A stretch of DNA of 64,000 nucleotides from NCBI RefSeq assembly GCF_019973615.1, contig NZ_AP024238.1, positions 2,873,989 through 2,937,988 on the forward strand, given 5' to 3'. Source of the DNA: Rhodoferax lithotrophicus. Its GTDB lineage: Bacteria; Pseudomonadota; Gammaproteobacteria; Burkholderiales; Burkholderiaceae_C. The number at the start of each line of letters is the position of its first letter. Position 1 is the first letter of the stretch. Shown in pieces: positions 11,598-19,973 of this stretch. Both the position numbers and the translations under genes were made by a program. The notes below the pieces were generated by a model that was not told the DNA's origin, did not search any database, and worked only from the letters and a program-made list of their open reading frames with translations.

Positions 11598-12665
11598 ATG
11601 AGTGCCCAATGTGAAGTGACTGGCAAACGCGCTGCTGGCGCACCGATGAGTGTGTTTGAGCGATTCCTATCCGTGTGGGTGGCCTTGTGCATCGTTGCTG
11701 GCATTTTGCTGGGCCAGTTTTTGCCCGGCGTGTTTCAAGCCATTGGCCGCATGGAGGTGGCGCAGGTCAACCTACCGGTGGGGGTGTTGATCTGGGTGAT
11801 GATCATCCCGATGCTGGTCAAGGTGGATTTTTCTGCCCTGGGTGAGGTGCGTCAGCATGTCAGGGGCATTGGGGTCACGCTGTTTGTCAACTGGCTGGTC
11901 AAGCCCTTCAGCATGGCATTTCTGGCCTGGTTGTTCATTCGCACGCTGTTTGCACCGCTGCTGCCTGCCGACCAGATTGACAGCTACATCGCCGGGCTGA
12001 TTCTGCTGGCCGCCGCGCCCTGCACCGCCATGGTGTTTGTCTGGAGCCGCCTGACCGGGGGTGACCCGCTGTTTACCCTGTCACAAGTGGCGTTGAACGA
12101 CAGCATCATGGTGGTGGTGTTTGCCCCGCTGGTGGCGTTTTTGCTGGGCTTGTCGAGCATCACCGTGCCGTGGGACACGCTGCTGATCTCGGTTGGTTTG
12201 TACATCATCATTCCGGTGCTGCTGGCGCAAGGCTGGCGCAAGTCCTTGCTGGCCAAGGGACAGGCAGCGTTTGACAGCGCCATGGACAAGATCGGCCCCT
12301 GGTCGATCACCGCACTGCTGGCCACGCTGGTGCTGCTGTTTGCGTTTCAGGGTGAGGCCATCATCCAGCAACCGCTCATCATCGCGCTGCTGGCGGTGCC
12401 GATTTTGATTCAGGTGTTTTTCAATTCAGCGCTGGCGTACTGGCTGAATCGGGTGGTGGGTGAAAAGCACAACATTGCCTGCCCTTCGGCCCTGATTGGT
12501 GCCAGCAACTTTTTCGAGCTGGCCGTGGCCGCCGCCATCAGCCTGTTTGGTTTTCATTCCGGTGCGGCACTGGCCACCGTGGTGGGGGTGTTGATTGAGG
12601 TACCGGTGATGCTGCTGGTGGTGAACATTGTCAACCGCAGCAAGAGATGGTACGAACGCGGCTGA
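11598..12665 (+). CDS. acr3: Arsenite efflux permease Acr3
   Basis: An inner-membrane carrier of the bile/arsenite/riboflavin transporter superfamily that expels As(III). AAGGAG (11586-11591), inside the end of arsC, is its ribosome site. The 355-aa chain has about ten hydrophobic segments. The conserved membrane cysteine is C142 in AAAPCTAMVFVWS, followed by the family motif GDPLFTLSQVALNDSIM. It is the last gene of the arsenic operon and converges on the rhodanese gene beyond 12737; no strong terminator was found in the 71-base gap. Confidence 0.95.
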   Translation: MSAQCEVTGKRAAGAPMSVFERFLSVWVALCIVAGILLGQFLPGVFQAIGRMEVAQVNLPVGVLIWVMIIPMLVKVDFSALGEVRQHVRGIGVTLFVNWLVKPFSMAFLAWLFIRTLFAPLLPADQIDSYIAGLILLAAAPCTAMVFVWSRLTGGDPLFTLSQVALNDSIMVVVFAPLVAFLLGLSSITVPWDTLLISVGLYIIIPVLLAQGWRKSLLAKGQAAFDSAMDKIGPWSITALLATLVLLFAFQGEAIIQQPLIIALLAVPILIQVFFNSALAYWLNRVVGEKHNIACPSALIGASNFFELAVAAAISLFGFHSGAALATVVGVLIEVPVMLLVVNIVNRSKRWYERG

Positions 12666-12736
12666 CACATGGGCCAGTGGCAGCTCCTCCCATCCAACGG
12701 TCGCCACACTGCCCTCTGGATGGCTCACTGGTTGGA

Positions 12737-13345
12737 TCACTGAGAGTGGACTGGGAGTTTGACCCGGCTGGATAGAGGCCGGTTGCCGCTGACCGTGGTC
12801 AAACCCAACGCCACCCAGTCGGTCATACCACCACGGTAGTACGAAATTTTGCTGACAGGAAAACCCATGTGCACCAGGATGGCGATGCCTGCCGGGCTCT
12901 GGACGCACATCGGACCATAACAAAAACCCACAAGGTTGTAGGCATCCGCGCAATTCCACTGGTTTTTGCCGATCGATGCACAGCCCAGCTCAGCCATGTG
13001 ATCTTCCAGCTCGTTGTAGGGAATGTGGTAGGTGTTAGGAATGGTTGTTTTCAAGGGCGCATCTTCGTCCCGCATGTCAATGACCAAGGTTGCAGGATCG
13101 TTGAGCGCCTTCATGACTTCAATTTCCGTGACAGGTGTCACACCGGGCTGCGGCACCAAGGGCTGGATATAACCTTTGTCAATGCCAAATGCCGTCTTGA
13201 CCCGGGTAATCACCAACGGGCCCCTGGGAGTCTGCACTACAAATTCATGACTCTCTTTCGTGATGCGCAGTGGCGGGTTCTCACCCGCCTGCACGCCCAG
13301 ACAGCCAAGCGCAGTCAACAACGCCAAAGCGATCCATCGGTTCAT
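12737..13345 (-). CDS. Exported single-domain rhodanese
   Basis: A 202-aa protein with a signal peptide (MNRWIALALLTALGCLGVQA) and one rhodanese fold. The probable catalytic loop is F-C142-YGPMC147-VQSPAGI, followed by SYYRGGMTDW, which matches the usual rhodanese ending. Extra cysteines (C122, C132) suggest a disulfide. The loop is unusual because a second cysteine takes a place where rhodaneses usually have small or basic residues. The start at 13345 overlaps the stop of the upstream rhodanese gene in an ATGA, so the two are probably translated together. It is the last gene of the cytochrome operon. A role in periplasmic sulfane sulfur or chalcogen oxyanion handling is inference. Confidence 0.8.
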   Translation of the reverse strand: MNRWIALALLTALGCLGVQAGENPPLRITKESHEFVVQTPRGPLVITRVKTAFGIDKGYIQPLVPQPGVTPVTEIEVMKALNDPATLVIDMRDEDAPLKTTIPNTYHIPYNELEDHMAELGCASIGKNQWNCADAYNLVGFCYGPMCVQSPAGIAILVHMGFPVSKISYYRGGMTDWVALGLTTVSGNRPLSSRVKLPVHSQ

Positions 13346-14391
13346 TCTTTGATCGTGCATGACTCGCCTTTGCAGGCGATCTCTGCATCCAGATACGACA
13401 CATTGGTGTAGCCCTTACGCCCCAGAATGTCGTAGGTTTTCTGGCTTTTGGCACCCGTGGCACAGTTCACAAACACTGGAACGTCCTTGGGAATCTTGGC
13501 AAAATCCCGCTCCATGTCTTCTATCGGAAGATTGACTGCACCTTTGAAATGTCCACCTACAAAGTCTGCAGTGGGGCGCACATCCAAGATGAACTTGTTG
13601 GCAGCAACCGCAGCCTCAAAGTCTTTGGGAGCAATTTGCCCAGGCCCGTAGATGGGTGCCCATGTAATCATCGTGAGGGCGGGTGCCGCTGCCATGGCAC
13701 CTTTCCAGGCTTTCACCGGAAAATAAGCCAGTCGTCGAAAATCTTGTTCACGTAAATCCTCCAGAACACCATTGACCAGACCCATATCACCACGATCCAG
13801 CACCATAATGGGCGCATTTTTAGACAGGTTCGCTAAAGCGTTATGCCCCTTTGCGCTCCTGAGGTCAGCTTGAGTCAATTGAACCAGCTTATTGGAGGCC
13901 ACAGAAATGGTGTCCTGACCGGGTGCGGTATCAATCAGTACCAAGTTGCCTTTTTGAATGAAGTCGGCTTCAGCCAACAAAGGCTGTGCTTTTTGATTCC
14001 AGCCTGGGACACCATTGCGATAAACCCAGACATCGGTGTAACCCATCTCTCTGAACATGGCTGCAGAATCCACCGACAATGTGCACTCACGACCAGAGCA
14101 GTAAAACACCAGCTTGCCGGTTTTGGGTGCACCCAATTTTTCCGCGCTGTTTGGATTTTTTTTGAGCATATCCAATGGCAAACTTACTGCACCCGGAATG
14201 TGCCCGGCAATGAACTTTCCGACAGGACGGCTGTCCACCACCCAGACGTTCTTGCCAATGGAGCCTTGTTCATAAAAGCCCACCATTTGGTCATTAATGA
14301 CCTCGTCAGCCTCAACCTTAACATCTGCCGCAAGGGCAGCACAAGCCAATGCACCGGACAGTGCAAGCCCCAAAAGAATGCGTCTCATCAC
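13342..14391 (-). CDS. Exported multi-domain rhodanese
   Basis: A 349-aa secreted protein (signal peptide to about residue 21, ending ALAA). Domain 1 (about 25-135) carries the active-site loop C98-SGREC. Domain 3 (about 250-345) carries N-C310-ATGAKS. The middle part (about 145-235) also looks like a rhodanese fold (VLIDTAPGQDT, then PIMVLDRGDMG) but has no catalytic cysteine, so I read it as a degenerate third domain. It lies 90 bases downstream of the small exported protein gene and overlaps the next rhodanese gene. Sulfur transfer in the periplasm is known for the fold; the substrate is unknown. Confidence 0.82.
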   Translation of the reverse strand: MMRRILLGLALSGALACAALAADVKVEADEVINDQMVGFYEQGSIGKNVWVVDSRPVGKFIAGHIPGAVSLPLDMLKKNPNSAEKLGAPKTGKLVFYCSGRECTLSVDSAAMFREMGYTDVWVYRNGVPGWNQKAQPLLAEADFIQKGNLVLIDTAPGQDTISVASNKLVQLTQADLRSAKGHNALANLSKNAPIMVLDRGDMGLVNGVLEDLREQDFRRLAYFPVKAWKGAMAAAPALTMITWAPIYGPGQIAPKDFEAAVAANKFILDVRPTADFVGGHFKGAVNLPIEDMERDFAKIPKDVPVFVNCATGAKSQKTYDILGRKGYTNVSYLDAEIACKGESCTIKE

Positions 14392-14481
14392 GTCGCTCCT
14401 TGAGTATGAGAATGGTGTCTCCCATCAAATGGCACCCACCACCGCGCAGGAGACGTGGGCGGTGGTGGGATTAAAAGTGAT

Positions 14482-14802
14482 TCAGCAGCCCGCAGTTTTC
14501 TTGAATGACTTGCTGGTGTTTTTGCCATCTTTCTCAAACCGGGCACGAATTTCATCACCCTCCTGAATGCGTTTGTCTTTGAACTTGTCCAGCGTCAGAT
14601 CATCGGTGATGGTAAGCGTGACAGACTCGCCTGTTTTGCTGTCCTTGAGCACAGCAGTGGCTGACTTACCACCTGCAGCCAGCGTGATTTTGGTGACAGG
14701 GCCAACCATCTTGCCTTCTTCTGCAGCAGCGTTGCCCACATAAGCCAGGCCCGACAAGGCGACGGCAAGTGAGACCATCAGGGTAGAGAGTTTGGTTTTC
14801 AT
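14482..14802 (-). CDS. Small exported protein of unknown function
   Basis: A 106-aa protein with a clear signal peptide (residues 1-28, ending GNAAAEE) and an AAGGAG site before the ATG. The mature part of about 80 residues is beta-rich and charged, with repeated Thr/Lys/Asp segments, and ends in a lone cysteine (KKTAGC). I do not recognise the family; it could be a small OB-like or beta-barrel protein. It lies between the outer-membrane barrel gene and the rhodanese genes in the same operon, so it may be a periplasmic accessory of that system. Confidence 0.75.
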   Translation of the reverse strand: MKTKLSTLMVSLAVALSGLAYVGNAAAEEGKMVGPVTKITLAAGGKSATAVLKDSKTGESVTLTITDDLTLDKFKDKRIQEGDEIRARFEKDGKNTSKSFKKTAGC

Positions 14803-14881
14803 TTTGTGCTCCTTTGGCAATGAATAAAGTGAAAAATGCGCATTAAAAGCGGTCAAGACCATCAATGACAGGGATCAATCA

Positions 14882-16693
14882 TCAGAACTTGACCTCAAAC
14901 GTGGCGTACAGGTTGACCGCATTCTCAAGTGGTGTCGTGGTCATCATGTCGCCATTGACAGCACTGATAGCCACAGGTGCACCGACCCAGTTGTTGCTGC
15001 CGGTATAGTCAAATTTGTAGTACTGCACACCCACCCGGAAGAAAGCTTTGCTGACATAAGACGAAATCGGTTGACGATCCAGCTCCTGAATCCAGTAGGC
15101 TTCATAAACATCACCCCTTGTACCCACTTTGGCGGTCCACATGTCGTCAGCGGCCGGGGCAAAAGTGATCCAGTTTTTGGAGCCATGGTTCCACTCAAAT
15201 CCAAACTTGGATTTGGACGGCAAGTCATAACGTACACCCAGCGCAAACGCCGTGCCGGTCTTGCTGGTAGGCGCTTCAGGCTGGAAGAAGGCTCCGGTCA
15301 TCAAACCCTGAAAGCCAAATTGAGACGACACGTTGTTGTTCGGGTGCGTGACACTCATGGCGACATCACCAAAGACTTGCAAAGTGCCAGGGCCGATATT
15401 TTTGTGCGTGGTCATGAAACCAGCACCCAGCCAGTCAATGTCACCCAAATTGGTTTTGGCGACAGTGTTGCCAAAATAGGTGTTGTTCATGGTCGGCGCA
15501 TCAAAGATGTTCATGCCCCGGTTCCATTGCAGCCAGACGCGCAGCGGATCAGTGTCAATGGGTACCAGCGAAATACCCACCATGTCGGTGTCTGCCAATG
15601 AGTTGCCGCTGGAGTTGGTGAAGCCGGTTTCCAGGCCACGGCCATAACAGAACTTGGCATAGGCTCCGGGCAAGGAATCAATTTCTGGCGCATAGCCCAA
15701 AGTCATGCCATCAAAGGCGTAGTCCACCAACAAGGCTGGCGTGCCGCCATTGCCAGGACGCACGGCGGTGTTGTTGCGCAAGTTGCTGGGGGCACCACCG
15801 GTAGAGGGCCTGCGCCCCACCGAGAACCACATTTCTTTGTCAGCGATATTGCTCCAGGTGGCATACACCCGATCCACATTGAGGTAACTGGTGGACGGCA
15901 CATGGCCCAGCGTGCCATCAAAAACACCCACACGGTCTGCAAAGAAGGGAGCACTGCCACTGTTGGTGACGGAACCGTCATTTTGCGAGCCAAACACCTT
16001 GTACATATTCAGATGAGCACTCACGCTGATGTCTTGCGTGGCCTTGGCATTCAAGTCCAAGCCAAAGCGGTTGCTGTAAAGGCTGGTGTTTTTCGGTTTA
16101 TAGGCGGGCACGGTCTTGGCAAATGCGCCCATGGCCCCCACCATCGCGGCGTTGGCTCCTAAAAAAGCGTTGGCTTGGTCAATCGTCTGAACCTGGCTCA
16201 TGCCTTGTGCAAAACCCATCAAACCGGTCAAGGCTTGTGCACTGGTCCATGCAGGATTGAGGCTGGAAGCGGCTGCCGGATTGGCAAAAAACTCTGATTG
16301 AAGTGTGCTTTGCGCGTTGGCAAAAGTCGCATTCACATCGGTAAAGGTTTTGGTTTGTCCTTCAAGGTAGTCGTAACGGAAACGATAGTCGCCACCCACA
16401 GTCAACCATTTACTTAGCGATTTGCCTTCGAGCTTGGCCACCTGACTCTTCAGATCCTCCAATGCGCTTGCATCGGGTTGAGCCGCCGTAGCTGCCACGG
16501 CCTTGACTTGCTCAGCAGTCTGGGTCGTTCTGGCCTCATTGGCCTTGACCTGTGCCTTGAGTGCTTCCAGCTCGCGTGACATCGCCTCGATGCGGCTTAA
16601 CAGTTCCGCCTCAGTGGCCATGGCAGCCATAGGCAGCAACATGCCAGCAATCAAAGCGACCAACAGCTTTTGTTTAAACCTCTTGTCCATCAT
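14882..16693 (-). CDS. DUF3373-type outer-membrane beta-barrel
   Basis: A 603-aa protein with a signal peptide (to about residue 26), a coiled-coil segment (about 28-95, with repeated Ala/Glu/Leu/Lys heptads) and a long region of alternating residues typical of an outer-membrane barrel. It ends in FEVKF, with the terminal phenylalanine used for barrel insertion. The overall pattern fits DUF3373 putative porins. A Gly/Ala/Asn-rich stretch at about 120-200 could be a large surface loop. TAGGAG precedes the start. It lies between the cytochrome b gene and the small exported protein gene, suggesting an outer-membrane channel or conduit for a periplasmic redox system. Confidence 0.8.
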   Translation of the reverse strand: MMDKRFKQKLLVALIAGMLLPMAAMATEAELLSRIEAMSRELEALKAQVKANEARTTQTAEQVKAVAATAAQPDASALEDLKSQVAKLEGKSLSKWLTVGGDYRFRYDYLEGQTKTFTDVNATFANAQSTLQSEFFANPAAASSLNPAWTSAQALTGLMGFAQGMSQVQTIDQANAFLGANAAMVGAMGAFAKTVPAYKPKNTSLYSNRFGLDLNAKATQDISVSAHLNMYKVFGSQNDGSVTNSGSAPFFADRVGVFDGTLGHVPSTSYLNVDRVYATWSNIADKEMWFSVGRRPSTGGAPSNLRNNTAVRPGNGGTPALLVDYAFDGMTLGYAPEIDSLPGAYAKFCYGRGLETGFTNSSGNSLADTDMVGISLVPIDTDPLRVWLQWNRGMNIFDAPTMNNTYFGNTVAKTNLGDIDWLGAGFMTTHKNIGPGTLQVFGDVAMSVTHPNNNVSSQFGFQGLMTGAFFQPEAPTSKTGTAFALGVRYDLPSKSKFGFEWNHGSKNWITFAPAADDMWTAKVGTRGDVYEAYWIQELDRQPISSYVSKAFFRVGVQYYKFDYTGSNNWVGAPVAISAVNGDMMTTTPLENAVNLYATFEVKF

Positions 16694-16730
16694 CTTCTCC
16701 TAAAAATCGAACATAAAAATTTGTTTGGCA

Positions 16731-17351
16731 TCAAGCACGCTTGCCTGCCGGTTCGTCTTCCTCGGTTTCTTCCCAACCCGTAATCATGGATTTCAGATGC
16801 GCAGTCACCGTGTGACCCGTGGTGGCCAGGTACAGGTGCGAAATCAAAAATGCCAACATCAAAAATGCGCCGATGGTGTGGCCGGTCGCAACCCATTGAA
16901 GTTGCAAACCACTCAAACCCCAGGCTGCCCAGTCAGCATAAAAAAGGTAGAGCCAGCCAGTCACCCAAATCAACGGACTCAGCAAGGTGAGCACACCCAG
17001 GTAGGTCAACAGCTGCATGGGGTTGTGCTTATGGCTGGGAGTGGGTTTGAAAGGATGTGGCTCACCTTTGAAAATGCCGGATGAGTAAAACTGGGCCACA
17101 GCCATGATTTTTTTTGTGGTCGGAATGTATTGCCGCCATTCGCCGGTCGTCAGATGCCAAAAGATCGCAAATACCCACAGCCCCACCAATGTCCATGCCG
17201 CAAGCGTATGGAAATTGACAGCTTTTTCAAAACCGAAAACGCTGTAAGTGCCATGCACCTCAAAGCCAGTCAGCAGCATGAAAATGATCAGTGCAGCCTG
17301 GCTCCAGTGCCAGAAGCGCTCAAAACCTTTAAACAGATAGACGCGTGCCAT
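16731..17351 (-). CDS. Cytochrome b, quinol-linked (b561/hydrogenase-type)
   Basis: A 206-aa membrane protein with four hydrophobic segments and histidines suited to bind two b hemes: H15 in FWHW, H33, H48, H66 in FWH, and the pair TGHT plus ISHLYL near the C-terminus. It resembles the di-heme cytochrome b subunits that take electrons from quinol for thiosulfate reductases or hydrogenases. It starts 10 bases after the octaheme cytochrome gene, so the likely path is quinol to cytochrome b to the octaheme protein. It ends in an acidic tail. Confidence 0.88.
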   Translation of the reverse strand: MARVYLFKGFERFWHWSQAALIIFMLLTGFEVHGTYSVFGFEKAVNFHTLAAWTLVGLWVFAIFWHLTTGEWRQYIPTTKKIMAVAQFYSSGIFKGEPHPFKPTPSHKHNPMQLLTYLGVLTLLSPLIWVTGWLYLFYADWAAWGLSGLQLQWVATGHTIGAFLMLAFLISHLYLATTGHTVTAHLKSMITGWEETEEDEPAGKRA

Positions 17352-17361
17352 GATGTTCTCC

Positions 17362-18966
17362 TTATTTGGGATTGCGTTTGTGGGTGACGATGCGAATCAA
17401 GCCGTGGCCAAGCACCCCCAGCAGGGTGAGCAAGATCACCGTCCAGCCCACTTTGTCCAGACCGGCCATGTGGTCACGGCTACGCCCCGGCATATACACG
17501 CCATCCACTTTTTCCAGGCGACCGGCATTGGCATGGCAATCCACACAACCCAAGGCTTTCTCTTTGGGTGCCACCATGTGGGTGATCGGCCAAGCACTTT
17601 CGGTTTCAATGAAGTCCAGCTTGCCAGAGAACGGCAGCTTGGCGGTGGTCATGCCTGCGGCAACCGCTTTGTCCCAGTTGAAGTTCTTCCAGAAGGCAGT
17701 GTCGTCATTGCCGGCCAGGTGAGTGATCACCAGTTGTTTATTGACAGAGTCATAGACCTGTTTGCCACGGAACATCTTGATCGGCCAGATCATTGACTTG
17801 CCATCGGTGGCGCTGCCTTCAAAACGGTTGATCTGAACCGGCTTGTCACCCTTTTCAATCTTGTCGCTTTGCAAGGTGTACTTGACCGTGCCGTTGAACC
17901 AGACGTATTCGGGGATCACGTTTTCTTTCCAGACAAAGTCGCCCTTGATCGTCATGTAGGTGTCGTAACCATCGTCGTTCTTGACGGTCATGGGTTTGCC
18001 ATCTTTGTCGAGCTTGCCCGCAGTTGACCAGTCCCATGACATCTTGGTGGGCTGACCACCACGTGCAAATGCTGGAATGTGGCAAGTCTGACAAGCAATC
18101 TTGGCCGTGTGTTCATTCAAGCGGGCCACCGGGTGTGGGGCCTGCCCGTGACACGATTGGCAGGTAGCTGGGTTGCGGGTGTCCACCTTGCCGCGCAAAT
18201 GAGCGGGCTCCTTGTCTTTGGCGGTAGGGGCATACCGACTGCCAGGTACTTGATGCCCATCGGTCTTGTGGCAGGTGGCACAAGTGAAGTTGTTGCCGTC
18301 GGCGGCCATATGTACATCCAGAGCTTTGTCTGGCGCTTCAAGCGACGTATCCAAGTCACCATGCTTGACACCATCACCACCGCCGCCGTTGAAGTGACAA
18401 GCACCACAAGTACTGCGTTGAGTAGGCCCGACCTTCTGGGCAATTTCCTTCAGGTTGATCCCACGCACGATCTTGCCCGATCCGGCTGGAAACTCGGTAT
18501 CTTTGGTGACCGGGTTACCGGCAAAACCGGATGGTTTTTTGTACTTGCCCGTATGGTCATGGCAGGCCAAACAATCCACATTTTCTTGCGAAGTGAAGTC
18601 AAACGTGTCATCTTTCCAGCCGTAACCAATGTGACAACTGTTGCAAGCTGCCTCGTTCGATTTGACTGAAGTGCAGAAGTTGTTAACCACATTTTTTTTA
18701 CCCAGCACCTGCTTGGTGTCTGGGTTCACAAACTCCCATTTCCAGTGCTGGGTTTGGTGAATTTGTTTGGAAGCCTCGGTATGACAGGTTAAGCAGGCTT
18801 TAGTGACCTCTGGACCGGAGGCAAAGTCTTGATCCAGAACCTTGAACTTGCTATGGTCAGCGGTTGTTCTGGGTAACTTTATCGGGGCCGTGTCAGTAGC
18901 TGCTATTGCCGCCGTCACAAAAAAAAGTGCTGCTGCTGCAGCCACCAACCAATACCGACTTCGCAT
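17362..18966 (-). CDS. Octaheme cytochrome c of the tetrathionate reductase family
   Basis: A 534-aa exported protein with eight CXXCH motifs, starting at residues 58, 108, 132, 187, 229, 269, 292 and 474. A signal peptide ends near residue 23 and a single membrane helix lies at about 507-528. The pattern fits the octaheme tetrathionate reductase (OTR) family, which reduces tetrathionate and, in vitro, nitrite and hydroxylamine in Shewanella. I chose the second of two adjacent ATGs because AAGGAG is 6 bases from it, against 3 for the ATG at 18969. It is the first gene of the operon and has an FNR-like site about 100 bases upstream. The natural substrate cannot be read from the sequence. Confidence 0.9.
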   Translation of the reverse strand: MRSRYWLVAAAAALFFVTAAIAATDTAPIKLPRTTADHSKFKVLDQDFASGPEVTKACLTCHTEASKQIHQTQHWKWEFVNPDTKQVLGKKNVVNNFCTSVKSNEAACNSCHIGYGWKDDTFDFTSQENVDCLACHDHTGKYKKPSGFAGNPVTKDTEFPAGSGKIVRGINLKEIAQKVGPTQRSTCGACHFNGGGGDGVKHGDLDTSLEAPDKALDVHMAADGNNFTCATCHKTDGHQVPGSRYAPTAKDKEPAHLRGKVDTRNPATCQSCHGQAPHPVARLNEHTAKIACQTCHIPAFARGGQPTKMSWDWSTAGKLDKDGKPMTVKNDDGYDTYMTIKGDFVWKENVIPEYVWFNGTVKYTLQSDKIEKGDKPVQINRFEGSATDGKSMIWPIKMFRGKQVYDSVNKQLVITHLAGNDDTAFWKNFNWDKAVAAGMTTAKLPFSGKLDFIETESAWPITHMVAPKEKALGCVDCHANAGRLEKVDGVYMPGRSRDHMAGLDKVGWTVILLTLLGVLGHGLIRIVTHKRNPK

Positions 18967-19064
18967 CATGAACTCCTTGCTCTGTGTAAGCACTCCTGCC
19001 CAGATTCAGTGGTGAACTGGCAGTGCTATCAGGGTTAATACTAATTCGCTGCGTTGATTCAATA

Positions 19065-19078
19065 CTGATTTAAATCAA
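19065..19078. promoter_or_regulatory. FNR/Anr-like site for the cytochrome operon
   Basis: CTGATTTAAATCAA differs in one base from the FNR consensus TTGAT-N4-ATCAA. On the minus strand a TAGTAT -10 candidate lies at 19043-19038. This puts the site near -41.5 of a start point around 19030, the class II activator geometry. It predicts induction without oxygen. Confidence 0.7.
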
Positions 19079-19243
19079 TGATTCTGCATGTTCTTATTTA
19101 AGAATTAAGCGATTAAATAGTGGATGGTGCAGACGCAAGCGTGGCATCTGTTTTCAGGAGACAACAGACGACACAAATCCGTGTGGCCATGTGGTGTTCA
19201 GGCAACTTTTCCTGGTGGATTGGTGTTCATGAGGTCATAATCA

Positions 19244-19263
19244 AAGTAATTCATTAATTACTT
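19244..19263. promoter_or_regulatory. Probable TetR operator
   Basis: AAGTAATT (19244-19251) and AATTACTT (19256-19263) form a perfect 8-bp inverted repeat with a four-base centre, ending three bases before the tetR ATG. Autoregulation of the tetR-exporter operon is the likely role. Confidence 0.7.
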
Positions 19264-19266
19264 AAT

Positions 19267-19956
19267 ATGAATCCTAGCTTGCAGCACCCCAAACAACGTA
19301 CTGAAGTCCGGCAAGCCAGTCTGGTCGAAGCCGCCTTGCAATTGGCGGCAAAACACAGTCCGGCAGAAATCACCACGGGTGACCTTGCAGAGGCCATAGG
19401 CATCAGTCAGGGAGCGGTGTTCAAGCACTTTGCCAGCAAAGAAGCCATCTGGCTGTCCGTAATCGACTGGGCCACAAGCACATTGATCACGCGTTTACAG
19501 GCAGCTGCCCTGCAGGGAGATGCGAGTCACCAAGCAATACATGGGCGTTGTGCGATGGTGCCTCACGCAGAGGAAACGCCCCCCCTGTCTGCGCTCCTTG
19601 CATTAAAAGCCGTCTTTATGGCGCATGTTGACTTCGTCATGACCTATCCGGGTGTTCCACGCATCATTTTTCAGGAGCTACAAAGCCCCGGCGACTCAGC
19701 TTTGAAATTGCGTGTGCAGAGCCTGATGCAACGTTACCGCCAATTGATCATGCAGCTTTTGCAGCAAGCGGTACAACAGCGTCGTGTGGCTCCTGATGCT
19801 GACTTGCAAGCCGCTGTAGTGCTGTTTATTGGTGCGATTCAGGGACTGGTGATGCAGGCCATGATCTCTGGCGACTTGGCCGCTATGGCACAGCAAGCAT
19901 CTGGCGTATTTGCCATCTTCGAGCACGGGATGCTTGATAAACGTCCTTCTTTTTGA
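19267..19956 (+). CDS. TetR/AcrR family repressor
   Basis: A 229-aa regulator. The N-terminal helix-turn-helix (about 20-65) includes TTGDLAEAIGISQGAVFKHF followed by ASKEAIW, typical of TetR proteins. The C-terminal ligand domain is mostly helical and not recognisable further. A palindrome directly before the ATG is its probable operator. The next gene (membrane fusion protein) starts 17 bases after the stop, so it likely controls the exporter in response to an exported compound. Divergent to it lies the octaheme cytochrome operon, but the two control sites are about 170 bases apart and probably independent. Confidence 0.9.
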   Translation: MNPSLQHPKQRTEVRQASLVEAALQLAAKHSPAEITTGDLAEAIGISQGAVFKHFASKEAIWLSVIDWATSTLITRLQAAALQGDASHQAIHGRCAMVPHAEETPPLSALLALKAVFMAHVDFVMTYPGVPRIIFQELQSPGDSALKLRVQSLMQRYRQLIMQLLQQAVQQRRVAPDADLQAAVVLFIGAIQGLVMQAMISGDLAAMAQQASGVFAIFEHGMLDKRPSF

Positions 19957-19973
19957 TCTTGAAAGTGCTTCTC

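Larger units (their letters stand above)
18967..19266. other. Divergent regulatory gap between cytochrome operon and tetR
   Basis: This 300-base stretch has no gene. It holds an FNR-like palindrome (19065-19078), a possible minus-strand -10 (TAGTAT, 19043 down to 19038) and the tetR operator (19244-19263). The part between 19085 and 19240 shows nothing I can name. Confidence 0.7.

Noticed and set aside
12665..12737. Inverted repeat ATCCAAC/GTTGGAT between acr3 and the rhodanese gene as a terminator
   Set aside because: Only seven pairs with a loop over 30 bases and no T-run; too weak to call.
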